Assembly: GCF_965363235.1 (NCBI RefSeq)
Contig: NC_134844.1
Span: 54,122,872-54,186,871 of the forward strand
Direction: 5' to 3'
DNA: 64,000 nucleotides
Origin: Mytilus galloprovincialis
Taxonomy: Eukaryota > Mollusca > Bivalvia > Mytilida > Mytilidae
Shown one piece after another: positions 9,078 through 20,930 of the stretch. Position numbers and translations under genes: made by a program. Within the stretch, counting starts at the first letter, position 1. Each line of letters opens with the position of its first letter. Under the pieces are notes generated by a model. That model had not been told where the DNA came from and did not search any database. It worked only from the letters and a program-made list of their open reading frames with translations.

Positions 9078-11398
9078 CGTTTAGTAATGTCACGTTGCTG
9101 ATCTTTATGTTTTCTAAAGTCTCCTTTTTTTTGAAGTTTTATCTTGACGAATGAGTTTATCAAGAGTGGTACATATGTACACATCATTCTAATTCATACA
9201 TTAAATTAAGATAGTAAATAAATAAATATAAATATTTATAGTAGAGTTCTGTCCAATAATCAATAGCTGACTGTCAGTGGCAAATATTTCTGGCATTGGG
9301 TAACCGAAAATTAGCTACATCGAGTGGGGTAGGTTCTGTGTTAACAGAAGTTTTATAGTTGAAAAGTGCATGATATTGATATTAGATTATTTATATTCAG
9401 TTATACATGTATGGCAATGACGTTTTAAAAGCAAGAAAGATGTTATGGAAAGCAACAACTGTATTAATAAAAGCCAATATCATCAAATCGACGCCTATTT
9501 TCATGCCTATGTAATCGACGTCAAATTTTTGGCTCCTTTTATCGACGTCCAATTTTTAGCTTCTCTAATCGTCGCACGGGGGGTCAACTTCCTATTATTG
9601 GGTATACGGGGATGTGCCAAAAATATGGGTCATAATTTTGCGAGATTTTATATAAAAATGACCCTCCTTTTTAATGACATCCTATATTAAAATGCATTTA
9701 CGTTTGATTACTATATATTGATTCGGGGTATGATCTACATATATATAAATATGCTATTGAGAATCATACATTATTCAGTAATGGTCAATTATTATATTAA
9801 ATAAAATCAATTCATTTGAAAGTTCACCTTTCAAACAAAGTGCTTTCAAATAAGTTCCCAAATGAACCCCGGTGAGTTAGTGCTTATATAAGCATGGCTC
9901 ATATTTTAAATATTGTATATAAGTATAGGTCATTCTTTCTTAAATATTTATATAACTATAGGTATTGAATTTCAGTGAATGTTATATTAAAATGGGTACG
10001 TTTTTTGAGGCAAAAATGGCACACCCCTACCAAGAAAATATCGAAGTTACCCCCCCCCCCCCGTGAATCGTCGTCATTTTTGGACACACAATAGGACTGA
10101 AACTGATATCAGCTGAAACCTTGCGATCTTCAAATGTGTGACAAATAAAATCATCTAAAAATATAGTGTTTGAACGGAACTGTGATGTTTTTTGTATTGT
10201 TTGATCATTCCTGAGACTACTATAATGTGTTATAGTAGTCTCAGATCATTCGGAAGACTATCAAGTGGGTCTCCGACATTCGAAAAATAAACAAGTTGCT
10301 AAATAGAAGATTGATGAACTCCAATGATACTATATAACGTTTCCACTCATATCTTAGGTATCTTAACATTCCATATGTAAATATGAACCAATAAGATAAT
10401 AAAAAAACGATACATGCATCCAAACGCTTACCTTAGAATGGTAGAGTTCCGAGTAAATCGATCAAAACTGTCAAACACAACAGCGATAAAAAATGTAAAA
10501 AAAATCATTGAAAACCCAATCCTTGCTACCAAAAATTTTACGTGTACTTTTTTGATATACATTATTACCTCTCAGACAGTTATGAAGCCAGTATCCTTAT
10601 AAAAATTCAAACACACTAGCTTATCTAAATGTATGTCCAATATATTATTGATTGTACAAGCGCTTGCTAGTTTATTGAACAATCACTTGGGTCTGTTCCG
10701 AACAATCGCGTTGACAACTTCAAAACTTTTTGTAAGCACAAACTGAAAGAGCATATAGAAACTATCTAAGTTGGCTTGATTTGTTTGACTCTAAATTCAA
10801 TGATTACAAATTATCTAAATAAAAAATGGCTGATCACTGATATTTTCAATAACGTGTTAAGTTTCACGACACAAAAAAATATTACTATTATTTTTAATCT
10901 CCTTATTTTTGTGATACCGTAATAGACATGATAGATTTTAGTTGAAACATATTTTATTTGAAAAACGATTGCAGTTATACAAAAATAGATTCGGATATAA
11001 TTTTGTTCATATCTTTACATGTCTCCTTGTCAACAGAAAAAAGGAAAATACTGCTATTCAAAAGGTAACAAAAAAAACCCGTCATCAGGATTTGTATATT
11101 AGACTGTAGGGGGGTTGTCCCTTTGGCCTTTGGTCGATTAAAGTATTAAAATATTGGACGTCGATTTGGGAATGTGACGTCAGATTTGGACGTCGTTTCG
11201 AGGAACGAACGTCGATTAGAGGCCGGACGTCGATCTGAATCTAACATATATACGCGTATTAACATGATTGGTTTGATTAAAATATCATAACAGATAAGAT
11301 GAAATCGGACTGGGATTTTTAGAATCAAAGTAAGCAAATAAACCGTTCTGGTACATGTCGTCTTAAGAACTTATTTCACTCACTATGACATAGACTAG
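9078..11398. other. Non-coding, with small inverted structures
   Basis: No supported gene. Visible items are a perfect 13-bp inverted repeat TGAGACTACTATA...TATAGTAGTCTCA at about 10,211-10,242; a 12-13-base C run near 10,051; and clusters of CGACGT motifs at 9,488-9,585 and, in the opposite orientation, at 11,155-11,235, which may be the two ends of one ~1.75-kb element. Confidence 0.4.
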
Positions 11399-11674
11399 TG
11401 TGTATTTTTCTCTGAATGGTAAACAACATATACATGTAGAACTGTAACTGATTTTTCGTTAATAATTGGCAGATATATTTAAATCATCATTCAGATAAAA
11501 AAAACTGTGCTCATATGGTCCTTTTAATTCCTGTTTTGTTTGCGGAAATATATTAGTATTTATAAATATTTTGATGAGAGAATTGTGTAAATAAGTTTTA
11601 CATTATTTTGCATATCTGCTCACCATTTACTCATAGAAAGAAGTAAGAATGAAAACACATCCCAACAATAAAAA

Positions 11675-11965
11675 GTTTTATCGCTATTTTGTGCATTTTT
11701 CTTTTGATCTTTTTTTGTGATAATTCTCATATCATGCTTCTCGCTTGAGATGGAAAAAATATCGCTAGAAACTAAGGAGACCACGTGGCGTTGCTAACAA
11801 AATTGACATGAAATTGACAACGTTGTCATAGGTAAAATAGCGATAAACAGATTATCATTGGTCATCTCAACTCGATTGCTTTTCTCACTTTCGCTGTACC
11901 AGCTCAAGCGAGAAAATCAATCTCGTTGAGATGATCAACGATAATCTATAATTATAGTCTAGATA
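11675..11965. mobile_element. Hairpin MITE-like insertion private to copy A
   Basis: Copy B at about 35,450-35,475 runs straight through where copy A has ~290 extra bases. The insert ends in a strong inverted repeat of about 45 bases per arm (arms contain ATCATCTCAACTCGATTG-like sequence around 11,850-11,945). A related, diverged sequence lies inverted at about 22,065-22,165 and again at 59,025-59,125 in the TRIM upstream regions. No ORF. Class unknown. Confidence 0.65.
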
Positions 11966-12382
11966 ATACTTGAATATATTTTATGAAGATTTAAAGCCTA
12001 AGGTCTGGTTGAGTATGTTCTAAAATATGGTTAATAAATAATGAAGAGTAGAAATCAGAACTGTACATATTAAAATAATTGATACCAACAATAAATTTTC
12101 CAAATCCTCCTTTCGACTAGATCTCAGCAGATGATTATTATCCACCCCTTTTCTATCACCTGAAAGAAGATAATAGAAGATAAACGACAAAAACACAAAA
12201 ACTGAGCAACAAAACACAACCAGAAACTGAAAAAAATAAATGATTTGTAATGTGGAGTGCCCTGGTAAAGCTTGTAGAGTCCCAATGCCTCAGACAATTG
12301 CTGATATACATTACCCACGAGAATACTTACTATTGGTGATATTTAAATTATAGTTATAACAAGTTATCATAAGAGAAACAGA

Positions 12383-12512
12383 TTCCACCACTCTCAACAG
12401 TTAAATTTTAATTATTTAAAAAGCTCGACAAGGCTCGCGCTTTAAATATTAAAATATAACTCTCTCGAGTGGAGAAATATCGTAATACACGAGTTAGAGT
12501 GGTGGAATGTGT
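12383..12512. mobile_element. Short MITE private to copy A
   Basis: About 130 bp bounded by the inverted ends ATTCCACCACTCTCAAC and GTTAGAGTGGTGGAAT. The corresponding place in copy B (about 39,345-39,365) lacks it. The interior includes a CTCGACAAGGCTCGCGC stretch and no ORF. Confidence 0.65.
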
Positions 12513-12689
12513 ATTACTGCATGAATGTCCATTTGCTGATATCTGCATTGTTGTGATGTAAAAGTCCCCACTGCTTTGCACCAGTCATGAGGAAAACTAT
12601 TACTCCATATTATTCTCGTTTAGTGTAACTCAATAAACTATGTTACTTGTTTTTACATCCTTTTGATATATCTAAGTATATCTTTACGC

Positions 12690-13030
12690 TTAAAATCCTT
12701 TACTATTATTATGAATTATAATTCCATTGTTTATCAATACCTTATAGTCCAAAATAAAGGCAGTAGAATGCAGCTGTGAAAAAGTCATAAATTGATTGAG
12801 AGAAAACAACTCTGGATTACAAACTAAAACCGAAGGAAACACATCAACCATAAGAAAAAAAAGAACCAACAGAAACACTGAACTGCAACAAAAACAAACG
12901 CCAATGCAACATACATAGAAACGAATTATTAAATAACAACTGCAATTTTCCTGCCTTGTTACACGAAAAAAAGTAGGTTGAACCTGGGTTTGTGTCTAGC
13001 CCAACCTCGTTCTTATTGTAAAGGTTGAAA
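12690..13030. repeat. Interspersed repeat R1
   Basis: One of several R1 copies in this window. Diagnostic pieces are ATTATAATTCCA, AATACCTTATAGTCCAAAA, ATTGATTGAGAGAAAACAA, ACAGAAACACTGAACTGCAA and a variant of CCTGGTTTTGTGGCTA. Other copies are at 13,690-14,030 and 39,545-39,850 (same orientation), 18,300-18,560 and 56,540-56,790 (reverse), and a fragment at 34,795-34,880. No ORF is conserved among copies. Confidence 0.75.
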
Positions 13031-13689
13031 AGTCACCATCTCCCTCCTTATCTCTACAACGTCGATCTCATTACACACTATATTTGTTTTAATAATGTCC
13101 TATGTTGGTCACACTTTAGTTTGATGTGCGATTTCTTCGAAAACGGTTGGTTAGACATGTTATCGTTTGTTATTGGTTTAAATAAAATCTATTACATCTA
13201 TTTATTTATTTTTCATCTGATAAAAATGACTCCGAATAGTCCAGTATTTTTATTGATTGGGCGGGCCATAGCTCCAGTATCATAAAATCTAAAGTATATG
13301 GTATTTTTTACGAACGAACTCTTCCCTTACCCTGGGATAGAGGTGTAACAGTACAACATAAGAACAAACTATGAAAATCAGTTAAAAAACTGATCAAAAC
13401 TATGATGAAAAAAATACCGGACGTGGCAGGGTATCTATACGTCCCAACAAAAAAGACATTAAGGACAGACTTGAAAGTACTCAGAGTCAGTGCTGACAGC
13501 CAGCTTAAAGCAAATGACAACAAATAAAAAAATACGCATCTAAGAGTAAAATATCAATCAGAACAACATGAACAAATCCAACTTTCTATTTGATTTAGCT
13601 CAAACCGTCATTAACAGTTCGATAATAACATGAGCTTTTGAGTAATACCAAGATACAGGTATCGACATATTGTAGAGCTATGAATGTGC
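13031..13689. other. Segment unique to copy A between two R1 repeats
   Basis: Copy B carries only one R1 here, so this region together with one R1 is either an insertion or local duplication in A or a deletion in B. About 13,320-13,570 matches 16,370-16,520 and 31,915-32,040 (shared AACAGTACAACATAAGAAC, ACTATGAAAATCAGTT and GTATCTATAC-type blocks), which makes it an extension of R2. No gene. Confidence 0.5.
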
Positions 13690-14030
13690 ATATATATATA
13701 AATTATAATTCCAGTGTTTACCAATACCTTACAGTTCAAAATAAAGGAAATAATAGTATGCCGCTGTTAAAAAGTCATAATTTGATTGAGAGAAAACAAA
13801 TCTGGGTTACAAACTTCAACTGATGGAAACACATCAAGTATAAGAGGAAACGAACAAAACAACAGAAACACTGAACTGCAACAAAAACAAACGTGAATGT
13901 ATCATACATAGAAACGAACTTCCAATTTCCCCACATGGAATAGAACATTTAAGAAAAGAAATTGGAGTTGATCCTGGTTTTGTGGCTAACCAAACCTCGT
14001 GCTTAATGGCAATGTTAAAAAGTTCCCCAT
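13690..14030. repeat. Interspersed repeat R1, second copy in A
   Basis: Matches 12,690-13,030 and aligns best with the single R1 of copy B at 39,545-39,850. The downstream sequence (AATGGCAATGTTAAA, TTCCCCATCTTTTCATTA) is also shared with copy B, so this is probably the ancestral R1 at the locus. Confidence 0.7.
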
Positions 14031-15409
14031 CTTTTCATTAAAGATTCCCTTAAATACAAAACAAAAAAATGTTTTCTTGTCCCTCGCTTTAAATGGTGGA
14101 CGATCGACATTTTATAAAAAACAGTTATGCCCCTTATAAATAATGAATTTATAGAAAATGTCCTCGTTAGCGTTTTCATGCATACAATTCTTGCCAAATT
14201 CTTATGTAACTTATACTATAGGTTAATATCAGCAATATCCCGGACAAGTTCTAAAAAGGGGAACGATCGACCTCAAAAGAGCAATGTCTTTTGAAATATC
14301 AAATTTATGGAAAATTGCCTCATTGGCGCTCTCACAGATACAATTTATTCAAGATTTTTATAAGACTTATACTTTAAGTTACTATCATTAATGTCTCGGA
14401 CAGGTTCTATAATGGTGGACGATTGACTTTTTTTAATGAGCTATTCCCTTTAGAAATATTAAGTAAGTGCACCACTCGGTTCTTTGATGCTGTTAGTGAA
14501 TATATTTTTTTGCCATTAAGGTTTCCATGTACATGTTTTCCCTCCAGTTTTAATGTAACAGGCGGCTGATACCAAGTGAGGTTATACCAGAGGTTAACAC
14601 CGTGTTTCTTTAATTTATAACGTTTGACAAGGCGGTATGTCACATTCGTGAATAGGGAAAGGGATTGTAGTTACGACATACATTGTTTAATCTTGTAGTT
14701 TTTTTCTTGAAAATATAAGTTAAAAAAATTTAACTACTGGTATATAGGTTAATAGCATGAAGAATATCTTGCTTAAAATTTAGGCACAGTTGATAATGTA
14801 TCTTTGTAATCTGTTCATTCGCAATTTCAAATCTCAGAGGTGTCAAAGTTTATAAGAATATGTTTATTAATATTGAAAATTTTCACTTCTATTATGTGCA
14901 CTTTTTAATTTGCTCAGTCTTGAGAACGATGAATCTAAGTTAATTGTCGGTTGTGTTCCTGATCACATTATACATTTGTTGATCTATTTCAGATTTAAAA
15001 GGGAGACGTTTATTATTTTTCTTTCATTAATTTGGAGAATAAAAAAACACTAGTATGGCAAACAATTGGACCCTATTTATCTACAAATAGGACAAATTGA
15101 GCATTTTAAGGATATGATCATATAATTCTTCTGCCACATATACACGTAGACACCAATGTTTATTATAAACCATTGAATGTATACCTGTCGTACTTTATAG
15201 ATTTAACCTACTCGGGTGAAGCATAGTCACTTTCATCACTTCAATTTGTGTAATTTTAAACCTTTGAAGACTGATATCAATGATCGGATTATTGATACTC
15301 CAATGCATTTCGTTTTTCAAATTGTTTCTTATCTAACGTACAATTTGTACCTGAAGATTATTTTAAATAAATGTGTTGTTGTTCACATCATTGTTTTCCA
15401 TAAGAAAAT
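14031..15409. other. Duplicated non-coding block with an internal repeat
   Basis: Matches 39,850-40,970 of copy B. In A the motif GTGGACGAT(C/T)GAC occurs three times (about 14,096, 14,263 and 14,415) inside a local repeat of ~150 bp that copy B lacks. No ORF is conserved between the copies. Confidence 0.5.
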
Positions 15410-15792
15410 AAGAAATGGTATGATTGCCAATGAGAAAAAAATCCTCCAGAAATCATATGACGTAGAAATTAACAACTAAAGATTACCGTATGGCCATAAG
15501 CAATGAGCTAAAACTCATACATCTTAAGCAGCTAGAAAGGCCCAAAAAAATTACAAATGTAAACCATTTTAAACGTGGAAAATAAGCCAGTTATTTGGAT
15601 GGCCTACACCACATCTTCCTATATCTGATCTATAAACAAAACAATGAAAGAATTTTTTTTTATAATATACAGCAATAAACGGCAATTGAATTACAGGCTT
15701 ATGACTTGGGACATGCACGTAAAGAATGTGGAAGGATTAAACAAGTTTGTTGGCGCCAAAACTCTTCCCCTTCCCTGGGATAGTGGTTTAAG
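15410..15792. repeat. Interspersed repeat R2
   Basis: Matches 40,975-41,352 of copy B and, more distantly, 31,590-31,930 and 53,295-53,640; reverse copies are at 62,105-62,370 and 5,870-5,985, and partial copies at 22,425-22,560 and 59,365-59,500. Diagnostic blocks are ATGGTATGATTGCCAATGAG, CCGTATGGCC/CCGTACGGCC, a GGTTAAACAAG block and CCCTGGGATAG at the end. No ORF. The copy-B version was cut by the Ngaro-like element exactly at GGGATAGTGG. Confidence 0.75.
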
Positions 15793-16348
15793 AATTAAGG
15801 AATAACAGTACTGTAATTGAAGAGTTGCCACCGTCAATTGTAGATTTGACGGTCGCAAATGCAGTTTTACTGGCGACGCGTAGCGGAGACAGTAAAACGG
15901 AGATTTGCGACCGTCAAATCAAAATTGACGGTGGCAACTCTTCAACTACAGTACTGTTTTTCCGATTCTAATGCATTACAAAAAGAAAAAATACGATAAA
16001 ACTTGAAAAAATATTTACATTTGATAAATAGAAAAAAATCCGCTAAACTTTATGAATGATTTTGGCATAAAGACGTCATGGCTAAACGTGACGTCATACA
16101 AATGAAAACTTACAAACTGGAGGTTATTACGTTACTTGTACGCTTCAAATTTGGATAAAATTACATTAAAACGGCGAATTCGAGGTAGGTGCTGTTTTAT
16201 TTTCGAATATATAGTAGTAATCGAACATTTGTTGATTTATTCAATTCAAAATGGTGGGTTCCTCCTTAGTTACGCCTGGTCAACTGTGGATTTGACGGCA
16301 ACTTTTAGCCAATGAAAAAAATTGTTACATCCAAATTCCATTAGAATA
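15793..16348. repeat. Long-hairpin dispersed repeat, copy 2
   Basis: Near-identical to 972-1,530, including both hairpin arms and the loop, and absent from segmental copy B. The hairpin part spans about 15,800-15,965. Most differences from the other copy lie in the non-hairpin part, for example ATAGAAAAAAATCCGC against ATAAAAAAAGTCCGCG. Confidence 0.8.
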
Positions 16349-18088
16349 CAACATAATAACACAGTATTTAATCAGTTAAAATACGCATAACTCGTCAGAC
16401 CAAAACTATGACAAAAGACATACCAGACGTACACGGGTATCTATACATTCAAACAAAAAAGACACTTAGTACATCATGCATCTGAGTAAAATATCAATCA
16501 GTACAACCTGTTCAAATCCAACTTTCGATAGATTTAGCACACAGACGGCATTTACAGTTCGAGAAAAACAAGAGTTTGTGTAATACCAAGATACAGGTAT
16601 CGATATATTGTACAGCTTTGAATGTGCTTATTCGTATACAATAATATTTAATTTTATATTAATTCGCTAATCTCAAAGACAATAGTTATACCTATAAATC
16701 CACATTCAAAGATCTAATTCCAGTGTTGATAAGCTTTTAGAATCATAAAAGTTTATCCAGATCGTATCTAAATTTCCGGGCATCAAATGAAACATTCTGT
16801 TTTAAATAAGTTTAACAGGTACAGCCAAACTTCCAAACCAAATCTTGGTATCTATGAAGAATTAAGTAAAGATTTCAAGTTATTAGGGTAAACGAAATCT
16901 CTGAAGGTATACTTCACCAGTAATACATAGAGTATGTTGTTATTTCCAAAACGTATATACATGTTATTAAGGAGAACATTAACAGCTTCAATCGTGGCGT
17001 CACAACTCCAGTAAGTAAATATCAAATAAACCTGTCTAAGCTTATTAGAGAAGAAGGCTTTGAAAATAAAAATTAACACTTGATAAGTTGTATGCATCTG
17101 AAGCACTTTTTTATTTATCTACTTCAGGAACGCTCAAAAACAGATTTTACATTATGTTTTTCAATATTTGATAGGGTAATATCCATTGAATTCCTTTCTG
17201 CATGGACGATTTCGGTGGTTAATATATAAGGAAATTTTAAGGTACGTTTGACCGATGTGACGTTCGTTACAAGATTGTAAGGACAAAGTCTTGTTTGTAT
17301 GCTATATCCCATATAACTGTCATTTATGTAACTTTTCCGTTTAGTATCAACTTATGCATGGGAAAATTTGATGCATTTATGTTTGTATGATTATATATAT
17401 TTATTAAGTTTTTATAATTAAAAGCGATTTTATAACGATCGCACAACACTAAATTGTTTTGGTTGTTTCTCCGAAATTTGAATAAGGAATCTTTTTATTT
17501 TCGGAGGAGTTAAACGAGGGAGAAGATAGTAATCTGATTTAGAATATAAAGTAGGTCAAATGATTTAATATCGGTTTTCTGAAACATTCGTGTTAAACTA
17601 CCCATGTCAATTGTATACCCACGCCGCTATTTAAAGAACACGATCGATTCGGTAAGTTAGAAATAACTTCCTTGTCCGCCATTTTGTAATTTGGGTTGAA
17701 CTACGACGGTAAGAATACATTTATCATGTTTATCTCCTTTTTAATTCATAAAATGACTTGTTAACAATAAAATAAATATTCACGTGGTCGCAGTCTCTCA
17801 CGCTCGCTGCAAAACCAACAACATGTATTGAAGTATTTAGTCGTTGCTAAGGAAATATTAGTACACATTAAATATTCGATGACCTGAAGAAACAACTTTC
17901 TTCTAGTCAACACACTATTATGAACCTACTAAGTTGATTTCTTGTCTTCACTAACTGTATTTTTTTTAACCAACTATACTTTGAACTGTTTTGAAACTTT
18001 TTTTTATACTTTATTTCGTTTTGAACTTTTGGTTCTCAGTGCTGTTCAACTTTGTACGTGTTTTGGCTTTCGAACTTTTTTCATCTGA

Positions 18089-18130
18089 GCGTCACTGGTT
18101 AGTCTTGTGTGGACGAAAGCACGTCTGGCG
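18089..18130 (+). ncRNA. Decayed hammerhead-ribozyme motif
   Basis: Sits in a repeat whose frame is GAGCGTCA, core, GTC-loop-GAC stem II, GAAA, then CGTCTGGCG. Stem I (CGTCA with TGGCG) and stem II (GTC with GAC) can still form, but the core reads CTGGTTA instead of CTGANGA. That loses the conserved A6 and G8 bases, so cleavage is not expected. The same defects occur at 56,329-56,371 in copy B, so the decay predates the duplication. Confidence 0.55.
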
Positions 18131-18299
18131 TATTAAATTTTAAAAGCTGGTGCCTTTTGTTAGCTAATATTCGTGTGTTTCTCTGTCCTAAATGTTCTTC
18201 TATTTATTTGTATTGTAGTCCTGTCATGTTATGTTCTCATTTTAATGTTATATTTAACATTGCCATTAAAGCGGGAGGTTTGGCATGCCATAAAACCAG

Positions 18300-18560
18300 A
18301 TTCATCCCACCCTTTTTTTTCTAAAAATACCCTGTACCAAGTCAGGAAAAAGGCCATTGTTACATTATAGTTCGTTTCTGTGTGTGTCACATTTCAATGT
18401 TGTGTTTCTGTTGTGTCGTTGTTCTCCTCTTATATTTGATGCGTTACCTTCAGTTTTAGTTTGTAGCCCAGATTGGGTTTTTTTTCCTAATCAATTTATG
18501 AGTTTCAAACAGCGGTATACTACTATTGCCTTTTTAACTTTTAACGTGCGCTCCAAATTG
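18300..18560. repeat. Interspersed repeat R1, reverse orientation
   Basis: Reverse complement of the R1 family (for example TTTTAGTTTGTAGCCC, AATCAATTTATGAGTTTC and CAGCGGTATACTACT). Its copy-B partner is at 56,540-56,790. Confidence 0.7.
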
Positions 18561-19258
18561 AAAAATGATTGGTAAACCAAAGTACATATCATTTCGATCG
18601 TTTGAAAGTATAACTGAACTGTCTCGAAACACATAAAAGTGTCTTGCTTTTTAAAAAAATAATTTTTATTATATTTGGACAAAATTAAGTAAGTAAATTG
18701 TAAACTCTCGACGGAAACTACTTTCCTCCGCTCTCAGCGGGAAATTGTTACTGCTTTCGGGTTGCAATAATCTTGATATTGGAAGAAAATCTAGCCACTA
18801 ATAAGTCAATGTTACCTGAATTGTTAATAGACACTTGATTGGGGTGTTTGATCTTAAATGATGACGTATTACTCTTTTCTTTAAGTCTGATTTGGGCAAA
18901 ACTTAACGAGAAATTAAAAAAACAACAAAACAAAATACAGCAATACAAGATCAACAAAAAAGATTTTTTTAATGAACTCTATTCTGGTCCTAAATGTTGG
19001 AGAGTATTCATTGAATGAAACTGTATTGCATTAGCAAAAACATTGATTTAGCAAAGTATAAGGTACACATGTTTATACATATATGACAACTATAACAGGA
19101 CACAGGACACAGAGAACAAATAGATAAATTAAATAATGCAGAAATAACTTATAATAATACACACATTTGTACAACGTATTAATTCATAATTTGGTTAATG
19201 ATGCACACATACCTAAGTGAGTGACATCAGCTTTTTAGAGTCTCTAGTTACGATCAAT

Positions 19259-19627
19259 TAGTTTAAACATATTTTATTTGCTGAATTAAAGCAAAATGGA
19301 TTAAACACAAGTAAATCATACTTATGAAGTCTTCTCCATAATACAATATAAAGTTACAATAATAGTATAATATAATGGACATGCATATGAAACAAACAAT
19401 TAATGCAATATAATACTAGCTTTGATAGGTGAACAAAGAGGATAGAAAGTAAAAAGAGAAAAAGAAAGTTTGAAAAGTCGTATAATTCTGTGACGATGAC
19501 TTGTGAATTGATGACAATGATGACGTTCCGTGTCAGTAATAATAACGCTCTATCAAGGCATAAGAAATCTGTTTGACCTTTTTATGAAGTTTTGAACATG
19601 TTTGAAAATTTGAATATTACGATCAAT
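19259..19627. other. 369-bp presence/absence segment flanked by TTACGATCAAT
   Basis: Copy A has TTACGATCAAT at 19,248-19,258 and again at 19,617-19,627. Copy B has it once (about 57,548-57,558) and lacks the 358 bases between. Either an insertion with an 11-bp target duplication or a deletion in B between direct repeats explains this. The segment shows no ORF and no clear terminal inverted repeat. Confidence 0.7.
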
Positions 19628-19942
19628 ATGCTATCCTTTACATTAACGATAACTATTTTATTCTCTACTTTTATAGATGTGCAAGATACACGTTAACAAC
19701 GGAGGGCATACTCATTGATAAATGAAAGAATACAGTCAACGTAAGAATTATTTTATATTTTATCAGATACCAGCTATATATGGGGTTTCTGTTCTAGAAG
19801 GATACTGCTAAACAAATATCAATTATATATTGTATTGTTGTCAAACATAATTTGATAAGTATGATGCTGTTTATAAGTCATTTGAAACAAGTGACTGGTG
19901 AAAAATAATGTTTATCCAATTCATGAACCAATGTATGTATAT

Positions 19943-20930
19943 GTTCCGGACCATATGAGTATTTGGACCATACGCGTATGGTCATGACCATATGGGTATA
20001 TACTCATATGGTCGGGGTAATTAACATTCTGTTACAGTTTACTTTTAATACTTCTTAACTCTTCATATGGTATGACCGTTCTTTAAAAAGACGCTATCAT
20101 ATAGATAATTTTATAATTATTTTATAATAAAAAGATTAGCTAAAGAAAAAATAGAAGTTTCACAAAGTTAATTTTATTTAATTGTCAAAACTATGATAAA
20201 CACATTTTATACCTTTGGTCATTACCGATGGTCATTACCGATTTGTTATTACGAGTGAATGGCACTATGAATATGTCGACTTAGAAATTAAATTTTAAAA
20301 ATTTCTTTATCAACTGTTACACAAGAAGTCACTGGAAAGTAACATAGTTTATTTAAAATGTCTTGTGAATATGGTGTATTGCAGTCATTTTTAGGAAATT
20401 TGAGATCTAGAACTTTTTAAAAACACCATAGAAATCAAAATGGCCAAAGACCTCGGTTTCACTGTATGCAGCTGCAAAAAGGCTAGCTTTTCACTCGCAA
20501 ACAAAAGGTGTACATGAAAAGGATCGTGCACAACCAAGACTTGCGAATGCAAAAAAGCCATGATACCGTGTGGAAGTACATGTCACCCTAAGCCTACATG
20601 TAAGAATGTATCTAGAGATGAAAACTAACTATGGTATCAATATTTGATTTTTACGTAGTTTTTGAATTAACAAATTGTTATGTTACCATCATAGTGTTTT
20701 TAGATAAAGTTTTTGTATTATTGAAACGTTTATAATGTAATTTGAAATAAATACCTATATGGTCCAAATACTCATATGGTCCGGCCCGTTAAAAATCAAA
20801 CGAGTATTATACTCATATGGTCCGACCATACGCGTACGGTCGGACCATACGCGTATGGTCAGACCATATGAGTATACGCATATGGTCATGACCATACGCG
20901 TATGGTCCAAATACTCATATGGTCCGGAAC
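19943..20930. mobile_element. 988-bp TIR element with ATGGTC/GACCAT palindromic subterminal repeats
   Basis: The two ends are perfect inverted repeats for 52 bases, starting GTTCCGGACCATATGAG. The ends are built from the palindrome GACCATACGCGTATGGTC and variants (five or more units at the right end, about three at the left). Copy B provides the empty site at about 57,865: GTATGTATATATCATAA is uninterrupted there. Comparison implies a target duplication of about 6 bp in a TA-rich tract (GTATAT/ATATAT), with exact length ambiguous. The interior holds a degenerate cysteine-rich coding remnant and no complete transposase, so the element is non-autonomous. Confidence 0.88.
20440..20628 (+). pseudogene. 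Cys-rich C-terminal remnant of a transposon protein
   Basis: A frame from ATG 20,440 to TAA 20,626-20,628 with one in-frame TGA at 20,515. It contains spaced cysteines: CSCKKA, then KRC, then after the stop GSCTTKTCECKKAMIPCGSTC and CHPKPTC. Cys-x-Cys-rich tails of this style occur at the C-terminus of several metazoan transposon-encoded integrase/transposase-like proteins (family knowledge; exact family not determined). Lying inside the TIR element, it is probably the leftover 3' end of the parental transposase gene. Confidence 0.5.
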
